Source of the DNA: Porphyromonas uenonis DSM 23387 = JCM 13868
GTDB taxonomy: Bacteria; Bacteroidota; Bacteroidia; Bacteroidales; Porphyromonadaceae
Length of the DNA stretch: 64,000 nucleotides
Assembly (NCBI RefSeq): GCF_000482365.1
Contig: NZ_KI535306.1
Location: 124,347-188,346, forward strand
Direction: 5' to 3'
In this document: piece by piece, positions 54,110 through 63,297 of the stretch
How positions within the stretch are numbered: position 1 is the stretch's first letter
Layout: each line of letters starts with the position of its first letter
Notes under the pieces: model-generated
What the model saw: the letters and a program-made list of their open reading frames with translations, nothing else
Told to the model about the DNA's origin: nothing
The model's database searches: none
Made by a program: the position numbers and the translations under genes

Positions 54110-54874
54110 TTACCATACGGAGAAAAAGCCACCAAGGAAGTTCAATCCTAGGAAAATCAAGAATATTATCGAAGACCACTTGACCCAGGCTTGAGCCGTA
54201 CGACTAGCCTCCCAAGCGCCCCTGTAGTCACCTCTGTTGTAGCATGATCCAACGCGAGATGAATAGATCGTCGCACCTATACCTCCTGGCAAGCATAAGA
54301 ATATCAGGATGATACTCCATACAAGATAGTTAGGAGGCAGGACACCCTCTATCTCTTGTGATGGTGGAATGGTCGTAAATGGATTCGCCGTTGACCCGTC
54401 CGATCTGTATTGAGGAGCCTGCTGGTACTGTTGCCCCTGAGGAGCACCGTTGTAGTTAGGTGTCTGCTGATACTGTTGACCCTGAGGAGCTCCATTATAG
54501 TTAGGTGTCTGCTGGTACTGTTGACCCTGAGGAGCACCATTGTAGTTAGGTGTCTGCTGGTACTGTCGACCCTGAGGCGCGCCATTGTAGTTAGGAGCCT
54601 GCTGGTACTGTTGACCCTGAGGCGCACCATTGTAGTTAGGAGCCTGCTGGTTGGGCTGTTCTTGCGTTCCTTGGGGCGGTTGCTGGTACTGTTGTGTCTG
54701 GGGAGACTGCTGCCCTAAAAGTGGTCGTAGCTCTTCAAACTCACTCGCAGGACAAGGTTCTCCCATACCCTCTGTCCAGATCATAGTCTCAGGTGTCAAC
54801 TCTCGTGACGCCAACTCGTCTAGCGTGTAGGGTCCCCTTTTCTGTCCGGAGAGGACGATGAAGTACTGGCTCAT
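54110..54874 (-). CDS. GYF_2-Gln/Pro repeat-CD225/dispanin membrane protein
   Basis: 254 aa, a paralogue of the next gene downstream. GYF_2 domain (1-55: YFIVLSGQKRGPYTLDELASRELTPETMIWTEG); then a linker with five perfect-length 15-residue repeats NYNGAPQGQQYQQTP; then a CD225-like domain (PPNYLVWSIILIFLCLPGGIGATIYSSRVGSCYNRGDYRGAWEASR) and a last hydrophobic helix. The repeat number could vary by slippage. The GYF_2 domain may bind proline-rich sequence, perhaps its own linker (inference). Confidence 0.82.
   Translation of the reverse strand: MSQYFIVLSGQKRGPYTLDELASRELTPETMIWTEGMGEPCPASEFEELRPLLGQQSPQTQQYQQPPQGTQEQPNQQAPNYNGAPQGQQYQQAPNYNGAPQGRQYQQTPNYNGAPQGQQYQQTPNYNGAPQGQQYQQTPNYNGAPQGQQYQQAPQYRSDGSTANPFTTIPPSQEIEGVLPPNYLVWSIILIFLCLPGGIGATIYSSRVGSCYNRGDYRGAWEASRTAQAWVKWSSIIFLIFLGLNFLGGFFSVW
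54413..54637 (-). repeat. Five tandem 45-bp in-frame repeats
   Basis: Five 45-bp units encode the 15-residue repeats of the GYF_2/CD225 protein, with only a few silent or A/T and Q/R changes between units. Copy number may vary among strains. Confidence 0.85.
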
Positions 54875-55178
54875 AGTTCTATTCTGTTTTATGCTTAGTA
54901 TTTATTGCGATACGAGTGGGTCGAGCAGACTGGGCGAGGCTCGCCACAGCGACTTGACCTAGGCAGACACTACCGTATATGCTACTATGAAGAGTAACAT
55001 ACTTATCTCGTGGAGAGACTTCAGCAGTATATATGGGTAGTGACATCTCAAACGTCAATTTAGTGAGAAGTCAGCCTCTCTTTAAGTGCCCCTCACTCTT
55101 GATACGCAAAGATATGTACTTATTTTGACAGATGCAATACCCTAAAAGATGCGATCCCCCTCCTCTTGCGCCAAAAGA

Positions 55179-55224
55179 GGAAACGAAATACGGCCAAACA
55201 TGGAAACGAAATACGGCCAAGTGT
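55179..55224. repeat. 23-bp direct repeats in the gap 54875-55311
   Basis: Two units of GGAAACGAAATACGGCCAA plus four variable bases, followed by a partial third (GGAAACGACG). The remaining gap (437 bp) between the GYF_2/CD225 gene and hipA shows no gene. Confidence 0.75.
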
Positions 55225-55229
55225 GGAAA

Positions 55230-55249
55230 CGACGAAGGAGTCTTCGTCG
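55230..55249 (-). terminator. Short terminator hairpin after hipA
   Basis: CGACGAAG/CTTCGTCG with a 4-nt loop. On the minus strand TTTCC follows. It lies 62 bp past the hipA stop. Confidence 0.5.
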
Positions 55250-55311
55250 CTTTGAGCTGAAAGTAAATTAGTTATATCGAGACGCTCTTGACCAGACAGC
55301 TCGCCGAGCGT

Positions 55312-56565
55312 CTACCCCAAGGGAGCCCAGCGATCAGCGAAGCTCGCTATTTCTCTCTTGGGGACTTCCAGCTGAGTGGCCAATGCCTGCCAGTCTTTCA
55401 GAGCTTCACATACCTCCGATATGATGCTGTCGGCGACCGGTCTACTGAGCATATATTCCTCTGAGGCATCACCTAGGAGCGAAAGGTCTGCCTCGTTAGA
55501 CGTAGACGTGATCAGCAAGCTTTGGTGCCTGCTGAGTGTCGGATTTAGATCATAGGCGGGAGATAGCGTCCAGCCTTTTGGGGTAAGTAAGAAACCGTGA
55601 TTTCGGAAGTGATCATCACTATTACCGATACAGATATTGAAAGCGACACGACGGTACAACTCTCGCAGATTGTTGTCGACATCGGCACCGTAACGAATGA
55701 TAAAGTCTACGATATCCAAGTAGCCGTGGCCATTTGTGGCATTGTCACCATCATGCAGTCCGAGGAGTGTCATGGCGGATGCAAAGTGGATACGCTTCCC
55801 GCTCTTCGTCCTGTCAAAACGCTGAGAGATAAGCGTATGACGACTATCAGAGGTCTGTAGGGTCCTCGTCTCAGCCACCGATATGCCAGCCCTTTTCGCT
55901 AGCAAATGGCACAGATGTTCCCACAGCTCTGCATCATAGTCATCTTGGCGGGAGGGAAACTTTGCGACACACAATGATCCATCCGTATCTATCACACTTG
56001 CCTTGGGGCGTGCTCCTCCCAGAGATGAGCCAGGCTGAATCAGCTGTGCAATCCATTTTTTGTCAGGAAGTTCGTTCTGCTGCTCGCTTTGCTCTATTTG
56101 TCTGGCTGCAAACTCCAGATCTCGAATGTTTGCCAGGGGGGGAACCCTTAGCGTTGGTGTACTATTGATAAAGTCGGCATCTGCACGCTCTTTGAATCGA
56201 AAGCCTCCCATCCGAGAGTAATCATCAATTCCTAATAGGTAGTCAAATGAAGAGAGTCGGCGCAGAGGACGTCCTTCCTCTTGGGCTAAGAGTTGCTCTC
56301 GACGATTGAGCAATGTTCGCCCCCACCTATCGGGCAAAGCATCGGAGAAACACCCGAAGATATCACAACCTGCCGCTGTATATTGGACTCCTGGGTAGTT
56401 ATTAAGATCTGCACTCAGGAGGAGTTCGCCTGCCTTACGTAGCCACTCTTCATCAAAGCTGAAGCCATAACTATCCCCTCCACGCAGAGATTCGTAGCTC
56501 AGCTCTCCTATTAGCGCAGGCTCCTTCAGCCAGTCAAAATCAGCGTATACCAGTAGCTTCTGCAT
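55312..56565 (-). CDS. hipA: HipA-family toxin kinase
   Basis: 417-aa serine/threonine kinase-like toxin. N-terminal subdomain about 1-130 (FGCFSDALPDRWGRTLLNRRE), kinase part with GSSLGGARPKASVID, the catalytic loop AFNICIGNSDDHFRNHGFL and PAYDLNPT. In E. coli HipA phosphorylates glutamyl-tRNA synthetase; the target here is unknown. All core residues seem intact. It follows its antitoxin gene by 3 bp. Confidence 0.9.
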   Translation of the reverse strand: MQKLLVYADFDWLKEPALIGELSYESLRGGDSYGFSFDEEWLRKAGELLLSADLNNYPGVQYTAAGCDIFGCFSDALPDRWGRTLLNRREQLLAQEEGRPLRRLSSFDYLLGIDDYSRMGGFRFKERADADFINSTPTLRVPPLANIRDLEFAARQIEQSEQQNELPDKKWIAQLIQPGSSLGGARPKASVIDTDGSLCVAKFPSRQDDYDAELWEHLCHLLAKRAGISVAETRTLQTSDSRHTLISQRFDRTKSGKRIHFASAMTLLGLHDGDNATNGHGYLDIVDFIIRYGADVDNNLRELYRRVAFNICIGNSDDHFRNHGFLLTPKGWTLSPAYDLNPTLSRHQSLLITSTSNEADLSLLGDASEEYMLSRPVADSIISEVCEALKDWQALATQLEVPKREIASFADRWAPLG

Positions 56566-56568
56566 AGA

Positions 56569-56889
56569 TTATTCTTTCTTAGAGGCTCGACGACGAGCAA
56601 CGAGCGACAGATCCTGGAGGCGGCGCCCTAGCTCATCCTCTCGAGCGATGTAGAGGATGTCATCTTCGAGTTGCAAGGCGTAGAGCACCCGCAGGTAAAT
56701 TCCAATAGAGACGGAGGGCGTGCCTCGCTCTATGCGTGAGACGGTCAGTGTCGAGCATGTAGCTCGCTCAGCGACCTGTGCGATGGAGAGGTTACGCCTC
56801 AGGCGAGCCAACTTGATTTGCTCGCCTACCTCCTGCATCTTTAGCTCTAATTTGCGGGGTAGCTTCGTACCCATTGTGTTTTTCGTCAT
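56569..56889 (-). CDS. hipB: HipB-like XRE-family antitoxin
   Basis: 106 aa from ATG 56889 (MTKNTMGTKLPRK); ATG 56874 and an upstream ATG at 56925 are alternatives, the latter overlapping the -7 box. Helix-turn-helix at about 20-75: EQIKLARLRRNLSIAQVAERATCSTLTVSRIERGTPSVSIGIYLRVLYALQ. Binds and represses its own promoter and neutralises HipA, as known for the family. Confidence 0.85.
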   Translation of the reverse strand: MTKNTMGTKLPRKLELKMQEVGEQIKLARLRRNLSIAQVAERATCSTLTVSRIERGTPSVSIGIYLRVLYALQLEDDILYIAREDELGRRLQDLSLVARRRASKKE

Positions 56890-56914
56890 ATCACTCAACC
56901 TATCATATAATATG

Positions 56915-56922
56915 CAAAGATA
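56915..56922 (-). promoter_or_regulatory. Bacteroidota -7 box for hipBA
   Basis: TATCTTTG on the minus strand, 25 bp upstream of ATG 56889. Confidence 0.5.
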
Positions 56923-56969
56923 CAACTTTATCGTTACTATTATAACTGTTGGCGGGAATACGTCAGGAC

Positions 56970-57228
56970 TGACGCATTATAATCAGCCGTCTAGAAGTGG
57001 CACATGACGATAACTAGGAAATAGTCATTTCGATTATCGCTACACAGTGTCTACGAGACCTCTCTGATTACTCCTTTCTCCCGAAGAACGGAATTCCTAC
57101 CTAGGAATTTGCCAAATAGCTACCTAGGAATTCCCCCAATTCCTACCTAGCAAATCAAAAATATCTACGGAGGAATTTGAGCAATTCCTAGGTAGGAAAT
57201 GAGACGAGCGCATTTTTATAATGCGTCA
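56970..57228. repeat. 259-bp TGACGC-ended palindromic element (intact copy)
   Basis: Perfect 13-bp inverted ends TGACGCATTATAA/TTATAATGCGTCA, extended by CAGG on the outside. The core holds CCTACCTAGGAATT-type units and CTACGGAGGAATT. About 200 bp match 34853-35056. No target duplication was recognised and no reading frame is seen. It fills the 557-bp gap 56890-57446 together with two promoters. Confidence 0.82.
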
Positions 57229-57307
57229 CCCCTGGGGAATACGTTCTGCTCAGATTGCTTTTGCTGGTGGAATATACGGGCCTGTAGCTCCGCTTCGGAT
57301 ATTTGAG

Positions 57308-57315
57308 TACCTTTG
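57308..57315 (+). promoter_or_regulatory. Bacteroidota -7 box for ftsX operon
   Basis: TACCTTTG, 131 bp before ATG 57447. Confidence 0.5.
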
Positions 57316-57446
57316 CACAAAGATGTATGATGCCCTTTGTATGGTCTCTGAATATAGACTAGGGAGGGGACGCATCGCTAATTGACCTGTTTTTATCTGT
57401 ATATACCACAGCTCGTACATTTTACAGTTAAGATTTACGCTTGCCT

Positions 57447-58334
57447 ATGTCGCATCACACCCCTCGTTCACGGCGCCGATCGCTACTCCCCTCGTCTAGG
57501 ATTATTGCGATCGTATGTATCGCCTTACCTCTCTTCCTGCTGGGATCTATAGCTCTCCTCGAGGTGGGCAAGTGTCACCTAGAGCAGTCGGTGCGTGAGG
57601 AGATGACCTTCACCGTCCTGCTAGACCCAGAGACGACTGCTCAGGATAGCATCGAACTGATGCAGCAAGTGCAGCAAGCACCTTACATCAAGGATGTCAA
57701 CTACATAACGCCTGACGAGGCGGCACGACAACTAGAGGAGGAGATCGGCGAAGACCCCGTCGCGGTCCTTGGCTTTAACCCCTTACAACCCTCGCTAGAG
57801 GTGCATCTCAAGTCACAGTACGCTGTGGCCGATAGCATGGCGCAGATAGAGAGCGACTTCGCATCGTGGGGCAACGTGCAGATGATGAGTTACCGTGGAG
57901 ATATGCTCCAGATGATCGATGAGAATATGCAGCATCTCTCGACGATCCTACTGATCGTCTCGCTGATTCTGCTGATCATCGCTATCATACAGGTCAATAG
58001 TATGACCCACATTATGATCTACAGTCGGCGCTTCCTGATCCGCTCTATGACCCTATTGGGAGCTAAGCCAAGCTTGATCCGTAAGCCCTTTACCACTTAC
58101 AGTATATTCAACGGGCTGTGGGGTGGTTTGCTAGCGACTTGTATGATTATAGGCTTGCTCTGCTATATGACACAGCGCAACCCGCTACTCCTCCAGAGCT
58201 ACCTCAGCTACAGCGAGGTGGCGATCATCCTCGGAGGAATCATCTGCCTCGGCATCCTACTTTCGTGGATCACCGCCTCTATCTCGACGAGCCGATACAT
58301 TCGTATGGATGGCGGACGGATCGTCATGGCTTAG
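57447..58334 (+). CDS. ftsX: FtsX-like cell-division permease
   Basis: 295 aa from ATG 57447. Four membrane helices: one at about 20-42, then three in the C-terminal half (about 167-190, 221-245, 260-283). Between them is the periplasmic domain with the FtsX core VREEMTFTVLLDPETT, YIKDVNYITPDEA. With the FtsE ATPase (not in the window) it activates peptidoglycan hydrolases at division. A TTG six bases upstream is a less likely start. Followed 31 bp later by the DUF3098 gene. Confidence 0.9.
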   Translation: MSHHTPRSRRRSLLPSSRIIAIVCIALPLFLLGSIALLEVGKCHLEQSVREEMTFTVLLDPETTAQDSIELMQQVQQAPYIKDVNYITPDEAARQLEEEIGEDPVAVLGFNPLQPSLEVHLKSQYAVADSMAQIESDFASWGNVQMMSYRGDMLQMIDENMQHLSTILLIVSLILLIIAIIQVNSMTHIMIYSRRFLIRSMTLLGAKPSLIRKPFTTYSIFNGLWGGLLATCMIIGLLCYMTQRNPLLLQSYLSYSEVAIILGGIICLGILLSWITASISTSRYIRMDGGRIVMA

Positions 58335-58365
58335 TCATTATCTTATCCATCACAACTTATCAATT

Positions 58366-58626
58366 ATGGTATTTGGCAAGAAGAATTATATCCTCCTAGC
58401 GGTCTCCGTGGGGATCATCATACTGGGGCTCCTCTTGATGTCAGGCGGAGGTAGCGCAGACAGCACAGAGTTTACGGCTGAGATCTTTAGCACACGTCGT
58501 ATCGTGGTGGCGCCTATCGTCACGTTGGTCGGCTTCCTCCTAATCATCTATGCGATCATGGCTAAGCCCAAAGATCCCAACAAAAGCAACGGCAAGGATA
58601 GCAACACTAAGCCACAAAGCAAGTAA
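58366..58626 (+). CDS. DUF3098 small membrane protein
   Basis: 86 aa. Two membrane helices (about 8-25 and 47-66) around a short loop with STEFTAEIFSTRRIVVAPIVTLVGF, the DUF3098 pattern, and a charged Lys/Asn-rich tail. In Bacteroidota it usually sits between ftsX and uppP, as here. The function is unknown. Confidence 0.8.
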   Translation: MVFGKKNYILLAVSVGIIILGLLLMSGGGSADSTEFTAEIFSTRRIVVAPIVTLVGFLLIIYAIMAKPKDPNKSNGKDSNTKPQSK

Positions 58627-58650
58627 ACCCCTTGTGCCGCAACGCTTAAG

Positions 58651-59502
58651 ATGACGATACTTGAATCCATTATTCTAGCCATCGTAGAGGGCTTGACGGA
58701 GTTTCTCCCCGTCAGTTCTACGGGACACATGATCCTTACGCAGGGGGCGCTTGGTATGGAGAGTACGCCTTTCCTACGCGCCTTTACGGTGATGATCCAG
58801 TTTGGCGCGATCCTCTCGGTCGTGGTGCTGTACTACAAGCGCTTCTTCACCTTTCGAATTGAGGAGGGCGCACGACAGCTACCGCAGCGGTGGCAGTGGG
58901 TAGGACACTTCTCCTTTTACATCAAGCTCCTCGTGGGACTGATCCCCGCAGCGGTCATCGGGCTACTACTGGAGGAGCAGATAGACCAGCTCCTAGACAA
59001 TGTCTATGTGGTCGCCACGACGCTCTTCCTAGGCGGTATCTTCATGCTCTTCATCGATCGCATCTGGCCAGCTCAGAGTCAGACGGCAGAGCGCCCATCG
59101 TACCGCAACGCTTTCGTCATAGGTTGCTTTCAGACCATCGCTATGATCCCAGGCGTGTCACGCTCTATGGCGACAATCGTGGGGGGACTGCAACAGCGAC
59201 TCACAAGACGCGCAGCGACCGAGTTCTCCTTCTTCCTAGCGGTGCCGACGATGCTCGGTGCCACTCTGCTCAAGGGGTACAAACTTCTCTCCGATCCCGT
59301 CTCTAGTCAGATACTTCAGGAAAACTGGATGGCACTCCTCGTGGGCAATGTGGTAGCTTTCGTAGTGGCTCTGCTAGCGATCAAGTTCTTTATCAACTAT
59401 GTAACCCGCTACGGCTTCAAGCTCTTCGGCTACTACCGTATCGTGGTCGGTCTACTGGTACTCATCCTACTGCTCTGTGGGGTGCCTCTAGCGATGCACT
59501 AA
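58651..59502 (+). CDS. uppP: Undecaprenyl-diphosphatase (UppP/BacA)
   Basis: 283-aa membrane phosphatase that recycles the undecaprenyl carrier for cell-wall synthesis. The two signature motifs are complete: [19 protein letters not shown] (about 11-29) and [14 protein letters not shown]. About eight membrane helices. truB starts 4 bp later. Confidence 0.95.
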   Translation: MTILESIILAIVEGLTEFLPVSSTGHMILTQGALGMESTPFLRAFTVMIQFGAILSVVVLYYKRFFTFRIEEGARQLPQRWQWVGHFSFYIKLLVGLIPAAVIGLLLEEQIDQLLDNVYVVATTLFLGGIFMLFIDRIWPAQSQTAERPSYRNAFVIGCFQTIAMIPGVSRSMATIVGGLQQRLTRRAATEFSFFLAVPTMLGATLLKGYKLLSDPVSSQILQENWMALLVGNVVAFVVALLAIKFFINYVTRYGFKLFGYYRIVVGLLVLILLLCGVPLAMH

Positions 59503-59506
59503 TAAG

Positions 59507-60271
59507 ATGAATCAGGAAGTCTCCTCCAAGCTATACACTCCTGCCGACCTACAGGCTCATCGCCCCCTCATGTTACGTACGGGAGCGATCATACCACTGG
59601 ACAAGCCGTTGGGGTGGACCTCCTTTGACGTGGTCAATAAGTTGCGCATCATGGTGCGTCAGGTGACGGGCATCAAGCGCATCAAGGTAGGCCACGCTGG
59701 GACGCTTGATCCGCAGGCGACGGGCGTACTGGTGCTCTGTACGGGGCGTGCCACGAAGCTCATCGAGCAGCTGATGGATCATGACAAAGAGTACTGCGCC
59801 ACGCTTCAGCTCGGAGCCACGACGCCCTCCTTCGACAGCGAGCACGAGATTGACGCGACTTATCCCTACGAACATATCACGGAGGAGATGGTGCGGAGCA
59901 CCCTGCGCCAGTTCACGGGAGAGATAGACCAGCGACCTCCGAGCTTCTCAGCGGTCAAGGTGGGCGGTATACGCGCCTACGACCTAGCCCGTCAGGGACA
60001 GGAGGTAGAGCTAGCACACAAGCACGTCACCATCCACGAGCTGGAGCTGGTCAGCTTCACGCCCCCCACCCTACAGCTACGCATCGTCTGTAGCAGAGGC
60101 ACCTACATTCGTTCGCTAGCACGCGACCTCGGCACGGCTCTCGACTCGGGAGCTTATCTCACTCAGCTGGTGCGGACACGCTCTGGCGAGATTTCTCAGG
60201 CGAACTGCTTTAGCCTCGACCAACTGGACGAGCTACTCGCCCTAACGCCCGACGAGGAGGAGCTCTCCTGA
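59507..60271 (+). CDS. truB: tRNA pseudouridine-55 synthase
   Basis: 254 aa. The catalytic Asp68 lies in KVGHAGTLDPQATGVLVLCTGRATK; KPLGWTSFDVVNKLR precedes it, and RPPSFSAVKVGGIRAYDLAR and SRGTYIRSLARDLG follow. It modifies the T loop of all tRNAs. About 28 extra residues at the N-terminus; Met22 (MLRTGAII) is a possible later start. Confidence 0.95.
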   Translation: MNQEVSSKLYTPADLQAHRPLMLRTGAIIPLDKPLGWTSFDVVNKLRIMVRQVTGIKRIKVGHAGTLDPQATGVLVLCTGRATKLIEQLMDHDKEYCATLQLGATTPSFDSEHEIDATYPYEHITEEMVRSTLRQFTGEIDQRPPSFSAVKVGGIRAYDLARQGQEVELAHKHVTIHELELVSFTPPTLQLRIVCSRGTYIRSLARDLGTALDSGAYLTQLVRTRSGEISQANCFSLDQLDELLALTPDEEELS

Positions 60272-60311
60272 CTACTATATTCCCTCTATCCCATTAGAAA
60301 CAGAATCCAAT

Positions 60312-61385
60312 ATGCGACATAAAGCGAAGCTTTCACACTTTGACTACAAGCTCCCCGAGGAGCTCATTGCTCAGTATCCGACCACCTTCAGAGATCAGTC
60401 TCGGATGATGGTGCTGCACCGCACCGATGGCTCCATCGAGCATAAGAACTTTGTGGACATCCTCGACTACTTTGGCGAAAAAGACACCTTTGTCTTCAAC
60501 GATACGAAGGTTTTCCCCGCAAGGCTCTATGGACTGAAAGAGAAGAATCAAGCGAAGATCGAGGTCTTCCTCCTGCGTGAGCTCAACGACTCCCTGCGTC
60601 TATGGGATGTCCTCGTAGATCCAGCCCGCAAGATCCGCATCGGCAACAAGCTCGAGTTCGGCGAGGAGGGCGGAGCTCCCGTGCTGGTCGCTGAGGTTAT
60701 CGACAATACCATCTCGCGAGGACGTATCCTACGCTTCCTCTACGACGGCTCTCACGAGGACTTCCTCAAGGATCTGTACAGTCTAGGCGAAGCTCCACTA
60801 CCCGCGGAGATCAAGCGCCCCGCTGAGCCAAGTGATCTAGAGCGTTACCAGAGTGTCTTTGCGAAGCACATCGGCGCCGTCTGCGCTCCTGCGGCAAGCC
60901 TGCACTTTAGCGACATCATCCTGCACAAGCTTCGTCTGCAGGGCTGCAACCTTGCTTTCCTCACGCTACACCACAACCTCTCCAGCTATCAGGAGATCGA
61001 GGTGGAGGCGATCAGCAAGTATAAGGTGGAGAACGAAGAGATGTACATCCCCCTCGAGTGCTGCGACATCGTCAACCAAGCGCGCGACGACAATGCGCAG
61101 ATCGTTGCCGTCGGGGCTACCGTCATGCGAGCCCTCGAGACGGGCGTCAGCACGGACGGCTACCTCAAGGAGTTCAGTGGCTGGACCAATGAATTCATCT
61201 ACCCGCCTTATCACATTCACCTGCCGACCGCTATGCTGACCAACTTCAATGCACCAAAGAGTATCAACCTCATGTGCGCCGCCACCATGGGCGGAGAGAA
61301 GAATGTGATGAATGCGATGAATGTGGCGGTCAAGGAGAAGTACCGCTTCGGTTGCTACGGGGATGCGCTCCTCATTATGGACTAA
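60312..61385 (+). CDS. queA: S-adenosylmethionine:tRNA ribosyltransferase-isomerase
   Basis: 357-aa QueA, which moves the ribose of SAM to 7-aminomethyl-7-deazaguanine at tRNA position 34 in queuosine synthesis. Seen: FDYKLPEELIAQYPTTFRDQSRMMVLHR at the start, FVFNDTKVFPARLYG, the GAVCAPAASLHFSD region and the C-terminal NFHxPKS-like NFNAPKSINLMCAATMGG. Together with queG at 43334 the window holds the last two queuosine steps. Confidence 0.95.
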   Translation: MRHKAKLSHFDYKLPEELIAQYPTTFRDQSRMMVLHRTDGSIEHKNFVDILDYFGEKDTFVFNDTKVFPARLYGLKEKNQAKIEVFLLRELNDSLRLWDVLVDPARKIRIGNKLEFGEEGGAPVLVAEVIDNTISRGRILRFLYDGSHEDFLKDLYSLGEAPLPAEIKRPAEPSDLERYQSVFAKHIGAVCAPAASLHFSDIILHKLRLQGCNLAFLTLHHNLSSYQEIEVEAISKYKVENEEMYIPLECCDIVNQARDDNAQIVAVGATVMRALETGVSTDGYLKEFSGWTNEFIYPPYHIHLPTAMLTNFNAPKSINLMCAATMGGEKNVMNAMNVAVKEKYRFGCYGDALLIMD

Positions 61386-61419
61386 AGGATCCTGCTAAGC
61401 CTCTCTCACTGTCGCTCCT

Positions 61420-61887
61420 ATGCCTACTGCTTACATAGCCCTCGGTAGCAACCTCGACGAGCCTCGTCATCAGTTGCTAGAGGCGATCAGGCGAATGCGC
61501 CTTCGTGGGCTCCAGATCTACAGTATCGCACCCTTTGTGGAGACTCGCCCCGTGGGATTCGCTTCGGAGCATCTCTTCCTCAATAGCGTTGTGGCTGCTC
61601 ACACGACAGCCACGCCAGCAGAGCTTTTGGCACAGCTTCAGGAGATCGAGCGGAAGATGGGGCGACTGCACAAGTCGCACGACGGGATCTACTCCGACCG
61701 AGTCATAGACCTAGACATCCTGCTCTACGACCAGCGTGTCGTGACCACGCCTGAGCTCACCATCCCGCATCCTCGTATGTGTGAGCGAGCCTTCGTCGTG
61801 CAGCCACTCAGCTACATAGCGCCCGAACTCACCATCCCCACGACGGGGGCCACCGTGGCTCAGCTACTAGCCGCCCTGCCCTCATGA
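61420..61887 (+). CDS. folK: 7,8-dihydro-6-hydroxymethylpterin pyrophosphokinase
   Basis: 155-aa folate enzyme that pyrophosphorylates the pterin. Family features: AYIALGSNLDEPRHQLLEAI, SIAPFVETRPVGF, FLNSVV, and the signature SDRVIDLDILLYDQ with IPHPRMCERAFVVQPL. The stop overlaps the mnmE start by 4 bp (ATGA, 61884-61887). Confidence 0.95.
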   Translation: MPTAYIALGSNLDEPRHQLLEAIRRMRLRGLQIYSIAPFVETRPVGFASEHLFLNSVVAAHTTATPAELLAQLQEIERKMGRLHKSHDGIYSDRVIDLDILLYDQRVVTTPELTIPHPRMCERAFVVQPLSYIAPELTIPTTGATVAQLLAALPS

Positions 61888-63296
61888 TACATGATCTGAG
61901 CGAAACGATCTGCGCGCCTGCCACCGCACTAGGCGGGGGGCTAGCCGTCATACGTATCTCGGGAAGCTTAGCCCCGCAGATTGCTGAGACGCTTCTTGGC
62001 AAAAGGCTCGCGCCTCGTGAAGCCACGACCACTGGACTGCGAATTGACGGACAACTCATAGACCTCGTCGTAGCCACCTACTTTGCCGCGCCACACTCCT
62101 ACACTGGCGAGGAGGTCGTCGAGCTCTCCTGCCACGCCTCTCCCTTCATCGTACGCTCTATACTAGAGTGGGTCACTCAGCAAGAGGGGTGCCGTATGGC
62201 CGATCCAGGCGAATTTACCCGTCGTGCCTTAGCGCATGGCAAGCTCGACCTCGCCGAGGCAGAGGCGGTCGCCGACCTCATCGCTGCGACCACTGCCACA
62301 CAGCACAAGATGGCTATGCAGCAGCATACCGGCAGGCTCAGTCATCTGCTCAACGAACTGCGGGCGACGCTCCTACGCTTTGCCGGTCTCCTCGAGCTGG
62401 AGCTAGACTTTAGCGAAGAGGATGTCGCCTTTGCCGATCGCACCACTTTAGCTGAAACGTTAGCCACCATACAGCACCAGCTTCGCCTGCTCACGCAAAG
62501 CTTCAGCACCGGGCAAGAGCTCCAGCAAGGCATCCCGACCGCTATCATCGGCGCACCCAACGTAGGCAAGAGCAGCCTCCTCAACGCCCTTCTCCAACAC
62601 GAGCGAGCCATCGTCAGCGACATCCCTGGCACCACCCGCGACACCGTCGAGGGGCGACTAACCATCCGTGGTACACTCTTCCGACTCATTGACACCGCTG
62701 GCCTGCGCCAGACGACCGACCTCGTGGAGCAACTAGGCATCGAGCGTAGCTACCAGCAGATCTCCTCGGCACGGCTCATCCTTTGGGTCATCGCCCCGCC
62801 CCTACCCACGTGGGACGAGCTAGAGACACAACTCGGTGAACTCCTACCACGCACCTCCCCCGACAGTACCCTCATGCTCCTGCTCAACAAGCGGGATCTA
62901 CTCACCGAGAGCGAGGTCACGGACTGGCTCAGCCACTGCTCCGACCAGCTACAGCGCATCACAGACAAGCGGCACACTACCCCTCCGCTAGCCATCTCAG
63001 CACGAGCCGCTGAGGGCATCGAAGCCCTCGAAGAGCTTATGGTCACCCACACTCACACCCTGCACGGAGAGGAGGAGACTGTGATGCTCTACAACCTGCG
63101 CCACTACGAGGCGCTCACCAAGGCAAGTCTTGCCTTAGAGTTGGTCTCCGAGGGACTCCACAACGGCTTGACCAGCGACCTCATCACCCCCTATCTCCGT
63201 GAGGCTATCGAAGAGATCGGTCTCGTCACAGGCGCCTCCATCACCTCCGACGAAGTGCTCGGCTACATCTTCTCCCACTTCTGCATCGGCAAGTAG
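61884..63296 (+). CDS. mnmE: tRNA modification GTPase MnmE
   Basis: 470-aa GTPase that, with MnmG, makes the 5-carboxymethylaminomethyl group on U34. Formyl-THF-binding N-terminal domain (1-120), helical domain, G domain with GAPNVGKSS at 223-231, DTAGLRQTTD (G3) and NKRD (G4). The C-terminal CIGK with Cys467, diagnostic for the family, is present. Overlaps folK by 4 bp; the ygbA-like gene starts 1 bp after. Confidence 0.96.
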   Translation: MIHDLSETICAPATALGGGLAVIRISGSLAPQIAETLLGKRLAPREATTTGLRIDGQLIDLVVATYFAAPHSYTGEEVVELSCHASPFIVRSILEWVTQQEGCRMADPGEFTRRALAHGKLDLAEAEAVADLIAATTATQHKMAMQQHTGRLSHLLNELRATLLRFAGLLELELDFSEEDVAFADRTTLAETLATIQHQLRLLTQSFSTGQELQQGIPTAIIGAPNVGKSSLLNALLQHERAIVSDIPGTTRDTVEGRLTIRGTLFRLIDTAGLRQTTDLVEQLGIERSYQQISSARLILWVIAPPLPTWDELETQLGELLPRTSPDSTLMLLLNKRDLLTESEVTDWLSHCSDQLQRITDKRHTTPPLAISARAAEGIEALEELMVTHTHTLHGEEETVMLYNLRHYEALTKASLALELVSEGLHNGLTSDLITPYLREAIEEIGLVTGASITSDEVLGYIFSHFCIGK

Positions 63297-63297
63297 T

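Noticed and set aside
54410..54718. 102-aa plus-strand frame with LLVLLTLRSTIVV repeats
   Set aside because: It is the antisense translation of the 45-bp repeats of the GYF_2/CD225 gene.
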